Source of the DNA: JBGPJM01 sp041485385
Lineage (GTDB): Bacteria; Planctomycetota; Phycisphaerae; Phycisphaerales; UBA1924
Direction of reading: 5' to 3'
DNA: 45,375 nt
Assembly (NCBI GenBank): GCA_041485385.1
Contig: JBGPJM010000013.1
Location: 1 to 45,375 of the forward strand
In this document: in pieces, positions 8,576 to 19,235 of the stretch
Layout: each line of letters begins with the position of its first letter
Numbering within the stretch: the stretch's first letter is position 1
The notes under the pieces: generated by a model
Databases searched by the model: none
Told to the model about the DNA's origin: nothing
What the model saw: only the letters and a program-made list of their open reading frames with translations
Made by a program: the position numbers and the translations under genes

Positions 8576-9136
8576 CTATTCCCATGCGAAGATGCGAGGC
8601 TCTGCTCGCGGAACCGGCGGCGTGGGCCCCGCGGGAAACCCGACGATGATCGGCAGCACGGGGCTGAACTCGGTCGGGATGTTGAGTTCGGCCTTGATCT
8701 CGGGCAGGTTGAGCATGGGCCGGGCCAAGCCAATCGGGCACGTGCCCAGCCCGCAGGCGCACGCCGCGAGCATCAGGTTCTCGCCCGCCAGGCAGCAATC
8801 CTCCGCGGTGCTCAACGCCCCGGCCCCGGCGCAGATGACGATGAGCGTGCCAGCGTTATGAAACACGTTGTAGTCCGCGCTGGCGAGCGTCTCGCGCAGG
8901 CGACCCATGTGCGGATCCCCCGCGGACTGAGCAAGGAACACCGCCCTGGCGCGGTCGGAATACCGCCGCAGCAGCGACCTGTCTTGGATAACCGCGAACG
9001 CCCACGGCTGCTGGTTCATGGCGCTGGGGGCCTGGACCGCCGCGTGGAGCAGTTTGTCGATCAGAGCTCGCACGACCGGCTGGCTGGCGTACGAACGCAC
9101 AGCACGGCGCCGATAGCTCGCCTCCATCACGTCCAT
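8576..9136 (-). CDS. Nitroreductase family protein
   Basis: A 186-residue FMN-dependent oxidoreductase of the nitroreductase superfamily, cytosolic. The N-terminal signature YRRRAVRSYASQPV is the phosphate-binding R-R-S/A-x-R-x-Y type. AAVQAPSAMNQQPWAFAVI is the classic A-P-S-x-x-N-x-Q-P-W flavin motif. AAEDCCLAGENLMLAACACGLGTCPIG matches the helix and G-L-G-x-C segment contacting FMN, and LPIIVGFPAG is the usual closing strand. Length is normal for the family. It is encoded about 70 bp upstream of the DUF3300 gene on the same strand but shows no functional link to it. The substrate (quinone, nitroaromatic or other) cannot be inferred. Confidence 0.92.
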   Translation of the reverse strand: MDVMEASYRRRAVRSYASQPVVRALIDKLLHAAVQAPSAMNQQPWAFAVIQDRSLLRRYSDRARAVFLAQSAGDPHMGRLRETLASADYNVFHNAGTLIVICAGAGALSTAEDCCLAGENLMLAACACGLGTCPIGLARPMLNLPEIKAELNIPTEFSPVLPIIVGFPAGPTPPVPRAEPRIFAWE

Positions 9137-9418
9137 CGCTGCCCTCCATCAGCGGGTGCCGTCAGATAATTCGGCACAGCCTTGCCGTCCCGACAGGTGG
9201 TAGTGCGGACGGTGCCTGACCGCGGTGTGTGGTGTTCATGGCGCTGCAGACTAGGAGCGGTCCACCGCGCCCCGGGGCAGGGAAGTTTCCGCGATCGGCG
9301 CTGACCGAACGCCGCCACCCCCCCCCCCCGTGGGCATGCACCCGCTCCGCGGGCCCGCTGCGTTCGCCGGCGCCGCCCCGCGCAACCTCCGACAACACAG
9401 GCACTGGCCCGCTACGAC
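9137..9418. other. Intergenic stretch without a supported gene
   Basis: No coding frame with family-like sequence is seen. It contains a run of 12 C (9318-9329), prone to assembly error, and GC-rich inverted segments near 9345-9375. Confidence 0.6.
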
Positions 9419-9922
9419 TCACTCCGCCGCCACGAGATCGCTGTAGCTCGCCGAGATCGGCTCCCCCAGCACCGGCGCCAGTTCCAGCTTCAACCGATGA
9501 ACCGCCGCGTGGCAGTTCGCCACATCGTGCTGCGCCGACACGACCGCCTCGAACTCCAGGAACCTCCCCAGCCCCTCCACCATGTCCAGGTGGATCCGCA
9601 CGTTCCCCAGGGTGTACAGCTCCCGCGTCTTCTTCACCACCACCCACACCGGCATCGGCGTCGTCCCGAACCGCAGCAGCGCCTCCTGCTCGGAGTACAC
9701 GACGTACCCGCTGATCCTCGGCCCCGAGACGTTGCTCCGTTGATAGAAGATGTACTCCGTCTTCAGCCCAACCGTCTCCCGTTTCTTCAGCCGCGCATCC
9801 GCCACCCGGTAGTACGTGTCCGTCTGCTCCAGCGTCGCCACAAGCTCCGCCTTGATCGCCCGGCAGATCGACCGCGCCAACTCAATATCCCGCAGCTCGG
9901 CCTTGTACTCAACATTTTGCAT
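9419..9922 (-). CDS. CYTH-domain protein (class IV adenylate cyclase / triphosphatase-like)
   Basis: A 167-residue tunnel-fold protein that would act on a triphosphate-containing substrate with divalent metal. The start MQNVEYKAELRD carries the CYTH E-x-K-x-E type motif. Further basic and acidic strands follow: EQTDTYYRVADARLKKRE, TEYIFYQRSNVSGPRISGYVV, VVVKKTRELYTLGNVRIHLDMVEGLGRFLEFEAVV. The pattern H-L-D-x-V-x-x-L-G-x-F-L-E-F-E is characteristic of CyaB-like members. ATG 9922 is preferred over the GTG at 9985 because it begins exactly at the conserved motif and avoids overlap with ligA. It follows ligA by 44 bp on the same strand. CYTH proteins include adenylate cyclases, thiamine triphosphatases and inorganic triphosphatases; the substrate cannot be chosen here. 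Confidence 0.88.
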   Translation of the reverse strand: MQNVEYKAELRDIELARSICRAIKAELVATLEQTDTYYRVADARLKKRETVGLKTEYIFYQRSNVSGPRISGYVVYSEQEALLRFGTTPMPVWVVVKKTRELYTLGNVRIHLDMVEGLGRFLEFEAVVSAQHDVANCHAAVHRLKLELAPVLGEPISASYSDLVAAE

Positions 9923-9966
9923 CCCTGCCCGATTCAGCCAAACCGCCCCAGTTGTACGTTCCGCCC

Positions 9967-12189
9967 TTACCCCCTCACCCCACACTCCTTCAGCACCTTC
10001 AACATCCTCGCCTCATCCCACACCTCCACTCCCAACTCCTGCGCCTTGTCCAGCTTCGACCCCGCCTCCTTCCCTGCGATCACCACACTCGTCTTGCTCG
10101 ACACCGACCCCGACACCTTCGCCCCCAGCCCTTCCAGCACCTCCTTCAGCGCCTCGCGTTCGTACGAATCCAGCGTCCCTGTCAGCACGATCGTCTTCCC
10201 CGCAAAGGGTCCGCTCGCCGCCGCTCCCCCTCCCTTCTTCGCCACCCTGTACTCATGCGACGTGAGGTCCACACCCACATCTTGCAGTTCCTTGAACGTG
10301 TGCCGCGCCACCTTGCTGTGCAGATAGGCGTGCACGATCGGCGCCGTGGTTGTCCCCAAGTCTGTCGATGGCCGCTCCTTGGGGTCCTCGGGAAGCCCGA
10401 ACCTCGCGGCCTCCTCCTTCGTCATCGCCTTCGGCCTCAGCTGCGGCTCCTCCGCGGCCAGGAGCGCGTCCAGGTCGGCGTAATGCTTGGCCAGCGTCTT
10501 GGCCGTCGATTCCCCGACGTGCCTGATCCCCATCCCCGCCAGAACCTTGGCCAGGCCGCGCCCCTTGGCCTGCTCGATCCCGTCCAGCAGGTTCTGGACC
10601 TTCTTCTCCCCCATCCGCTCCAGATTGATCAACTCGTCGCGGTGGTCCCTGAGCCGGAAGATGTCCGCGAACGTGCTGAGCGGGATCTTCGACTGGTTGC
10701 GGATCACATCGACCGTCTTCTCCCCCAGCCCCTCGATGTCCATCTGCTTCCGCCCGGCGAACCAGATGATCTTCTCCTGGATCTGCGCGGGGCACTCCGG
10801 GTTGATACACCGGCGCTGCGTCTCGAGCGCCGGATTCTCCCTGGCCTCCGGCGGCTCGACCTCCACCGGCCCGCCGCACACCGGACAGGTCGCCGGCGGC
10901 TTGATCGGCTTCGCATCCCGCGGCCGCTTCTCCAGCACCACCCCCGGCACATACGGGATGATCTCCCCTGCCTTCTCCACGTAGACCGTGTCGCCGATCC
11001 GGATGCCCGTCCGCGGCGCCTCCGGATTGTCCGGGTCCGTGCTCGCGTCCGCCACCCGCCCGTAGTTGTGCAGCGTCGCGTGCTGCACCACCGTCCCCGC
11101 CAGCAGCACCGGCTCCATCACCGCCCGCGGCGTGATCTTCCCGCTCTTCCCCACCTGCGGATCCACCCGCAAGAGTTTGGTCGTCTTCCGCTCCGCCGGA
11201 TACTTGAACGCCACGAACGCCCGCGGGCTCTTGGACGTGAACCCCAACTCGTCCTGCAGCTTGAACGAATCCACCCGCACTACCACCCCGTCCGTTGCGT
11301 ACGGCTGCTTATGCCGAGTCTGGTCGAACTTCCGGATCGCCTCGACCACCTTCTCGATCTCGTCGGTCACCACCAGCGGCCTGCTCACCGGTACACTCAG
11401 CTCCCGCAGCCGCTCCAGGAACCGGCTGTGGCTGTCCGCGAACCCCGCCCCCCCATCGCTGATCTCCCCCTTCCCGTGCGCCACGAACCCCAGCCGCCGC
11501 GAGGCCGTGATCTTCGGGTCAAGCTGCCTCAACGTCCCCGCCGCGGCGTTCCGCGGGTTCAGGAACAGGTCCTCTCCCGCCGCCTCGCGCTCGGCGTTCA
11601 CCCGCTCGAACTCCTTGAGCGGGAAATACACCTCGCCCCGCACCTCCAGCACCTCCGGCACACCCTTCCCCTTCAGCTCCAGCGGAATGGCCCGGATGGT
11701 CCGCACGTTGTGCGTCACATCGTCCCCCTGCGTGCCGTCGCCGCGCGTGATCGCCCGCTTCAGCCTCCCTTCCTCGTACCGCAGCGACATGGCCAGCCCA
11801 TCGATCTTCGCGTCCGCGGCCATCCGCACGCCGCCGCCTGGAGGGGAGGAGAACAACCCGCCGCCGCCCAGGTCCTTCACCACCCGGTCGTACCAGTCCA
11901 GCAGCCCCTTGTTGTCCTTGCGCCCCAGGTCGTACGTGTTGTCGATGCTCAGCATCGGCACCGCGTGCCTGACCGTCTCGAACCCGTCGATCGGTTCCCC
12001 GCCCACCCTGTGCGTCGGGCTTGAGGGGTCGTCCAGCTCCGGGTGCTTCTTCTCCAGCTCCCCCAGCTCGACCAGCAACCGGTCAAAGTCCACATCCGAC
12101 ATGATCGGCGCGGCATCCACGTAGTACGCCCGGCTGGCCCGCTCCAGCACCTCCCGCAGCTCCAGTACTCGCTTCTTTGCGTCCGCCAT
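9967..12189 (-). CDS. ligA: NAD-dependent DNA ligase
   Basis: Seals nicks in replication and repair using NAD. The 740-residue protein has the complete LigA order: domain Ia (AYYVDAAPIMSDVDFDRLL), adenylation domain with KIDG (Lys128), ITRGDGTQGDDVTHNVRTI, NPRNAAAGTLRQLD, ATDGVVVRVD and FKYPAE; OB fold with KITPRAVMEPVLLAG; a four-Cys zinc finger (CPVCGG to RCINPECPAQ); helix-hairpin-helix repeats around GIRHVGESTAKTLAKHYAD; and a C-terminal BRCT domain (GKTIVLTGTLDSYERE). Two oddities: a Gly-rich insertion GGGGLFSSPPGGG just before the active site, and Asp126 where most ligases have Glu two residues before the catalytic Lys. The length is somewhat above the usual 670. ATG 12189 gives the standard MADAKKRVLELRE start. 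Confidence 0.97.
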   Translation of the reverse strand: MADAKKRVLELREVLERASRAYYVDAAPIMSDVDFDRLLVELGELEKKHPELDDPSSPTHRVGGEPIDGFETVRHAVPMLSIDNTYDLGRKDNKGLLDWYDRVVKDLGGGGLFSSPPGGGVRMAADAKIDGLAMSLRYEEGRLKRAITRGDGTQGDDVTHNVRTIRAIPLELKGKGVPEVLEVRGEVYFPLKEFERVNAEREAAGEDLFLNPRNAAAGTLRQLDPKITASRRLGFVAHGKGEISDGGAGFADSHSRFLERLRELSVPVSRPLVVTDEIEKVVEAIRKFDQTRHKQPYATDGVVVRVDSFKLQDELGFTSKSPRAFVAFKYPAERKTTKLLRVDPQVGKSGKITPRAVMEPVLLAGTVVQHATLHNYGRVADASTDPDNPEAPRTGIRIGDTVYVEKAGEIIPYVPGVVLEKRPRDAKPIKPPATCPVCGGPVEVEPPEARENPALETQRRCINPECPAQIQEKIIWFAGRKQMDIEGLGEKTVDVIRNQSKIPLSTFADIFRLRDHRDELINLERMGEKKVQNLLDGIEQAKGRGLAKVLAGMGIRHVGESTAKTLAKHYADLDALLAAEEPQLRPKAMTKEEAARFGLPEDPKERPSTDLGTTTAPIVHAYLHSKVARHTFKELQDVGVDLTSHEYRVAKKGGGAAASGPFAGKTIVLTGTLDSYEREALKEVLEGLGAKVSGSVSSKTSVVIAGKEAGSKLDKAQELGVEVWDEARMLKVLKECGVRG

Positions 12190-12412
12190 GTCGCGGGAGT
12201 CTACAGACGTCCCGCCGCGGGCGCGCCAGCGGCCGGGAGATGCCGTCTGCGCCGCCAGCTACAAGACGGGCGCAGAGAACCTCAGGATCGTCGCCCGCCT
12301 GGCGCTGACCAGAATCGGGAGCTTCCGGCGGGTGCTGACGTGGGCCCGGCAGCACGCGCCGCACACCCTGTTCGGTGACGAAGAGGGAACCGTCGGGTGC
12401 GGGGAGAAACCA

Positions 12413-12440
12413 TCTGCGCCGGCTGGTGGGCCGGCGCAGA
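12413..12440 (-). terminator. Strong hairpin, likely terminator
   Basis: Perfect 11-bp arms TCTGCGCCGGC and GCCGGCGCAGA enclose a 6-nt loop. It lies 24 bp past the stop of the secreted WWQW protein gene on the minus strand, and TTTCTCCCC follows it in that direction, so it most likely ends that transcript before ligA. The rest of 12190-12463 shows no gene. Confidence 0.7.
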
Positions 12441-12463
12441 CGGGGTTGGTCGTGCAGACGTGC

Positions 12464-13165
12464 CTACGGGGCCACGGTCAGGTTGTAGGTCATGTCGACC
12501 GCTGCGTCGTAGTCGAAGGGATCCCCTTCCGCGACGGCGAGGTGGAACGCGCCGCCGAAATGGAGAACGTGCTGGCCGGTAGGCAGCGGCTCCAGGAGGA
12601 CGTAATACCCGTCGGCCACGGAGGTGCCTGCTCCGCCCGTGTCACCGAAGATCCACGGAGTGGGAGCGGTAAAGGTGAACTGCGGCGACTGGAATCGGAA
12701 ACCGCTCAGGTTCGCGACGGCGACGCCGTCGAGCGTGCAGAAGACGCCCACGATGTGGTCGCCGAAGAACTCCGCAGTTTCCCTCTGTTCCGCCTCCGTG
12801 GCGAAGCCTTCCAAGCTGGACCACTCCGAGTTGATCAATCCGACGAACAGGGCCTTGCCGGCCGGAATCGTGCACGTGCGCACGGACGGGCCGGGCAGGG
12901 GCGCGGCCAGGAACCACACGCTCCCGGATTGGCCCTCGGCGACCTGGAAGTCCGGGGAATCCAGAAAGGGGTGCCCGTCCAGGGGCAGTTCCAGCGCCCA
13001 CTGCCACCACTTCGCCGACCACTCGGCGTAGGAATGGCCGTAGGGCCGGCTGTTGACCGGGAAGACACGGGGCTGAGCGGGTTTGGGCGCGGCGGCCACG
13101 AGGGCTCCGGCCACGAGCGCCGCACCGATCGCCGCCACCCCGAACGCGAAGACTCGACGTTTCAT
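12464..13165 (-). CDS. Secreted protein of an uncharacterised WWQW family
   Basis: A 233-residue exported protein. ATG 13165 has AAGGAG six bases upstream (13172-13177) and opens a signal peptide (RRVFAFGVAAIGAALVAGALVAAAP). The mature start YGHSYAEWSAKWWQWALELP, followed by HPFLDSPDFQVAEGQSGSVWFLAAPL and TIPAGKALFVGLINSEWSS, is a pattern I recognise from exported proteins of unknown function in diverse bacteria. The later part is beta-rich (FTFTAPTPWIFGDTGG, QHVLHFGGAFH, MTYNLTVAP) and may be a jelly-roll. The frame is open further upstream, but that part is arginine-rich noise before the signal. It is a single-gene unit bounded by a terminator hairpin downstream. No catalytic site is recognised. 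Confidence 0.85.
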   Translation of the reverse strand: MKRRVFAFGVAAIGAALVAGALVAAAPKPAQPRVFPVNSRPYGHSYAEWSAKWWQWALELPLDGHPFLDSPDFQVAEGQSGSVWFLAAPLPGPSVRTCTIPAGKALFVGLINSEWSSLEGFATEAEQRETAEFFGDHIVGVFCTLDGVAVANLSGFRFQSPQFTFTAPTPWIFGDTGGAGTSVADGYYVLLEPLPTGQHVLHFGGAFHLAVAEGDPFDYDAAVDMTYNLTVAP

Positions 13166-13413
13166 GACAGGCTCCTTCTGTGGGTTCCACCGGCTGTCTG
13201 CCGGCCTGGATGGGATAAGAACGCTGAACGTTCCAAGTGCAAGGCCTGGTGCGTGCCATGCCGACCGCGAACCCGGCCAGTGAAGTCGATGGTGCCCGAT
13301 CTCAGGGCTCCTCATTGGAAGCGCCGGGTCGGCGAGGGGCGGGCCACGAATTCTGGATATCGCCGGCGCTGGCGACGAGGCGCGGCTTCGTGCAGCAGAC
13401 ACAAGCCTCCGCT

Positions 13414-16359
<2,946 letters not shown>

Positions 16360-16376
16360 AGCGGGTCCTTCCGGCT

Positions 16377-16964
16377 TCAGACTCTTCCCTCGAGCGCCTG
16401 GTGCAGCCAGGCGCGGGCAAAGGCCCAGTCGCGCTTGATCGTCCGCGGCGACACGTTCAACGCCTCCGCGGACTGTTCCACGCTCAACCCGGCGAAGAAG
16501 CGCAGCCGCACCACCTCGGCCGCGTCGCCGTCCACCTCCTGTAAGCGCCGCATGGCGCTGTCGAGGGCCAGGATTTGTTCCTCGTCCTGCTCGGCGGCCA
16601 GGTCCACGACGTTCAAGGGAACTCGCTGCCGGCCCCCGCCGCGCTTGACCCGGTCGCGCCGGCGGGCGTGCTCGATGAGGAGGCGGCGCATAGCCTCGGC
16701 GGCCACGTGATAGAAGTGAGCGCGCCCGTTCCAGGCGATGGCGTGCTCGCCGAGCACGCGCAGGTAGACCTCGTGAACCAGGTCGGTCGCCTGGAGCGTG
16801 TGCCCGGGGTTTTCCCGGGCCATCCGCATCTGGGCGATGGAGTGCAGGTGGTTGTAGACCAACCTCAGGAGTTCATCGGCAGCGCCGGATTGGCCCTCGG
16901 CCGCGGCACGCAGCAGTTGCGTCAGGTCACCCGTCGCCGTCGGCTTATTGCCCCCGCCGGTCAT
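16377..16964 (-). CDS. ECF-family RNA polymerase sigma factor (TIGR02999-like)
   Basis: A 195-residue sigma factor. Region 2 is seen as LLRLVYNHLHSIAQMRMARENPGHTLQATDLVHEVYLRVL with RAHFYHVAAEAMRRLLIEHARRR, the pattern of the planctomycete/acidobacterial group of ECF factors found beside protein kinases. Region 4 is VVRLRFFAGLSVEQSAEALNVSPRTIKRDWAFARAWL, a clear helix-turn-helix that reads the -35 element. ATG 16964 gives the usual length; the frame continues upstream with unlikely sequence. No anti-sigma gene is present; the downstream kinase, only 17 bp away, is the likely regulator, acting by phosphorylation (inference from known kinase-ECF pairs). Confidence 0.95.
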   Translation of the reverse strand: MTGGGNKPTATGDLTQLLRAAAEGQSGAADELLRLVYNHLHSIAQMRMARENPGHTLQATDLVHEVYLRVLGEHAIAWNGRAHFYHVAAEAMRRLLIEHARRRDRVKRGGGRQRVPLNVVDLAAEQDEEQILALDSAMRRLQEVDGDAAEVVRLRFFAGLSVEQSAEALNVSPRTIKRDWAFARAWLHQALEGRV

Positions 16965-17070
16965 CGGGCCAGCGTACTCGAAACCGCGTCCAGCGCCGAG
17001 GAATCCATGAAGTTCTGCGCAGATTGGTCGGTCCGCGTCATGCCGACCCGTCCGGCGGGGAGTCCTTCTC

Positions 17071-17112
17071 CCCTCCCCGCGTCGCCGCGTCCCCGCGTCG
17101 TCCCCCCTCCCC
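17071..17112 (-). repeat. G-rich dispersed repeat, copy 1
   Basis: On the minus strand this reads as GACGCGGGGACGCGG, then GACGCGGGGAGGGG, just upstream of folD. A closely similar stretch (29091-29122) lies inside the GH2 gene. It has several G runs of 4 or more and could form a quadruplex. Confidence 0.5.
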
Positions 17113-17124
17113 GTATCATCCGCC

Positions 17125-18069
17125 ATGCCCGCCCGAATCATCGACGGCAAAGCCCTCGCCCAGTCCCACCGCGAGCAGATCGCCACCCGCGTGGCCGCCG
17201 TCCGCGGGCGGGGCGGGCGCGTCCGCCTCGACGCCATCCTTGTCGGCACCACCGACAACGCCGCCCGCGTCTACGCCGAGAAGCAGGGCCAGACCTGCGC
17301 CGAGCTCGGCATCGAGTACCGCCTCCATCGACTCTCAGTCGAAGAGTGCGATGAGCCCGGCGGCCCCGGCCAGCCCCCCTCGCCCGCCTCCCTCGCCGAC
17401 CCCGACCATCCCCACACCACCTACGACGGCATCGCCAGGCGCATCCTCCTCCTGAACACCAACGATGACGTCTCCGCCATCATGGTCCACATGCCCCTCC
17501 CCGAGGGGCTCGATCCCTACTCCATCCAGCGCCTCATCGACCCCGACAAGGACGTCGAGGGCGTCAACCCCGCCAACATCGGCAACATCGTCTACGGCCG
17601 CTCCTCCCTCGCTCCCTGCACCGCCCTCGCCACCATCAAGATGATCGAGTCCACCGGCGTCGAGCTCCGCGGCAAGACCGCCGTCGTCGTCGGCGCCTCC
17701 AATCATGTCGGCAAACCCATCGCCGTCCTGCTCATGCGCCAGGACGCCACCGTCATCTCCTGCAACAAGTGGACCCACGACCTCGCCGACCTCACCCGCC
17801 GCGCCGATGTCCTGGTTTCCGCCGCGGGCGTCCCCGCGCTCATCAAGGCCGACATGGTCAAGCCCGGCGCCATCGTCATCGACGTCGGCGTCAACCGCGT
17901 CCCCGACGGCAAGGGCGGCACGAAGACCGTCGGCGATGTGGATTTCGACGCCGTCCGCGGCACCGCCGGTTTCATCAGCCCCGTCCCCGGCGGCGTCGGC
18001 CCCATGACCGTCGCCATGCTCCTGCTCAACGTCGTCCAGGCCTCCGAGCCAGCCGGCTTCCGGGCCTGA
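17125..18069 (+). CDS. folD: Methylenetetrahydrofolate dehydrogenase/cyclohydrolase
   Basis: Bifunctional cytosolic enzyme of one-carbon metabolism, converting 5,10-methylene-THF to 10-formyl-THF with NADP. The 314-residue protein shows Tyr50 and Lys53 (AARVYAEKQGQTCAELGI), the substrate loop IMVHMPLP, DKDVEGVNPANIG, GRSSLAPCTALATIKMI, nucleotide-binding VVVGASNHVGKPIAVLLM, and the closing FISPVPGGVGPMTVAMLL. It differs from the usual form in four ways: a 24-residue insertion at about 77-100; His where Q-x-P-L-P has Gln; PCTA for PCTP; and GASNHVG for GRSxxVG. The catalytic Lys is kept, so it is probably active, but the Gln change is worth noting. It diverges from the ECF sigma gene. SahH in the same window shares the one-carbon theme. 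Confidence 0.95.
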   Translation: MPARIIDGKALAQSHREQIATRVAAVRGRGGRVRLDAILVGTTDNAARVYAEKQGQTCAELGIEYRLHRLSVEECDEPGGPGQPPSPASLADPDHPHTTYDGIARRILLLNTNDDVSAIMVHMPLPEGLDPYSIQRLIDPDKDVEGVNPANIGNIVYGRSSLAPCTALATIKMIESTGVELRGKTAVVVGASNHVGKPIAVLLMRQDATVISCNKWTHDLADLTRRADVLVSAAGVPALIKADMVKPGAIVIDVGVNRVPDGKGGTKTVGDVDFDAVRGTAGFISPVPGGVGPMTVAMLLLNVVQASEPAGFRA

Positions 18070-18135
18070 TCGAGGCTTGGGCCCGGAGCCCTCCCACGCC
18101 TTCGCGCCGCTACGCCTTTCCATTACCATCCTCCG

Positions 18136-18765
18136 ATGCCCGACCTGCACGTCCTGCTCCTGGGGGATTCGCTCCGCCTCTCCTACCAGGCTCGGGTCAA
18201 GACTCTCCTCGCACAGGACGGCCTCACGCTCGATGGCCCCGCAGGGAGCACCGGCAACAGCCGCGCCTGCCGCGAAGGCGCCGAGGCCTGGCTCAACACC
18301 TACCGCCCCGACCTCGTCTGTTTCGCCGCCGGCCCCCACGCCGCCGACGATGCCCACCTGATCGCAACCACGGGCGGCCGGCTCGAGCCGGTCGACCTGG
18401 CCGACTACGAGGGCGACATCCTGCACCTCGGCGAGCTCTTCCGGCGCCACTGCGGCCGCCAGGTCGTTTTCGTGACCATGCCCCCCGTGCATGTCGAGCG
18501 CTTCGTGGCCGCGCACGCCCGCCATGGCGCCGGAACCGCCGCCGCGGGGCGCGACCTCGCCCAGTCGCTGAACCGCAGCATCAAGCAGTACAACGACCTG
18601 GCCTTCACCCTCCTCGGTCAACTCAACATCATGGTCACCCGCCTCGGCGACCTTCTCAGCCCCCGCGCCGACGATTGCCTGGCCGATGACGGAGTGCACC
18701 TCTCACCTGCCGGCGTCGAGTTGGCCGCCCGCATGGTCGTGGGCGGCATCCTGGGCGTGGTCTGA
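18136..18765 (+). CDS. GDSL/SGNH-fold hydrolase-like protein
   Basis: A 209-residue protein with the SGNH esterase layout: block I VLLLGDSLRLSY (Ser12), a mid-region RPDLVCFAAGPHAADDAHL where block III normally has G-x-N-D, and block V DDGVHLSPAG with Asp185 and His188 forming the rest of the triad. The conserved Gly of block II could be in AGSTGNSR. No signal peptide is present, so it is cytosolic. The block III Asn appears replaced by His, which may weaken oxyanion stabilisation. It follows folD by 66 bp on the same strand, but a functional link is not evident. Substrate is unknown (acyl or acetyl ester). Confidence 0.82.
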   Translation: MPDLHVLLLGDSLRLSYQARVKTLLAQDGLTLDGPAGSTGNSRACREGAEAWLNTYRPDLVCFAAGPHAADDAHLIATTGGRLEPVDLADYEGDILHLGELFRRHCGRQVVFVTMPPVHVERFVAAHARHGAGTAAAGRDLAQSLNRSIKQYNDLAFTLLGQLNIMVTRLGDLLSPRADDCLADDGVHLSPAGVELAARMVVGGILGVV

Positions 18766-18815
18766 CCGCGGCAACCGCCCGAACCTTCCCCGCAATGCCC
18801 CTCCCCATAAGTTCG

Positions 18816-18844
18816 TTGACATATCCAGCAGCCGGCGCTTGAAT
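18816..18844 (+). promoter_or_regulatory. Candidate sigma-70 promoter for tatA
   Basis: A perfect TTGACA (18816-18821), a 17-bp spacer and TTGAAT (18839-18844, four of six) lie about 40 bp before the tatA start. A GAGG at 18875-18878 serves as ribosome site. This is the best promoter match noticed in the window. Confidence 0.65.
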
Positions 18845-18885
18845 CATCGGTACTGGTCGCTCCGGCAGCGACCCGAGGACTATTC

Positions 18886-19185
18886 ATGTCAACGCTCGCG
18901 TTTCTGAATCAGCTCGGCCCCATGGAGATCATTGCTCTCCTGATGCTCGGCCTCATCCTCTTCGGCCGTCGCCTCCCGGAGGTCGGCCGCAACATGGGTC
19001 GTGGGATCGTCGAGTTCAAACGCGGCCTCAAGGGCATCGCCGATGAAGTCGAGGAGGAGTCCAGCAAGCCCGCCCAGCGTACCCAATCGTCCCTCCCTCC
19101 CAAGGACGCCCCGATCGATGCCAGCGCCGCCCCTCAGCCGCCCCACGAGGAGGTCCGCGTGAGCCGATCTGAGAAGGTCGACTAG
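18886..19185 (+). CDS. tatA: Twin-arginine translocase subunit TatA/Hcf106 family
   Basis: A 99-residue membrane protein that forms the pore-like part of the Tat exporter for folded proteins. One N-terminal membrane helix (about 12-27, LGPMEIIALLMLGLILFG) is followed by the hallmark F-G-x-x-x-L-P-E-x-G hinge (FGRRLPEVGRNMGRG) and an amphipathic helix (IVEFKRGLKGIADEVEEE). The acidic/Pro-rich tail is disordered. It lacks nearby tatB or tatC. It has its own likely promoter and ends in TAG. The sugar-binding protein at 34421-35815 carries an S-R-R-x-x-L signal and is a probable cargo. Confidence 0.94.
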   Translation: MSTLAFLNQLGPMEIIALLMLGLILFGRRLPEVGRNMGRGIVEFKRGLKGIADEVEEESSKPAQRTQSSLPPKDAPIDASAAPQPPHEEVRVSRSEKVD

Positions 19186-19235
19186 GCCCCCTGCCTTGAC
19201 TGCGGCCGTGGCAGCTGGATCGGGTAGGATCCGGC

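Noticed and set aside
9318..9329. Run of 12 C
   Set aside because: A simple homopolymer outside any gene, more likely of technical than biological interest.
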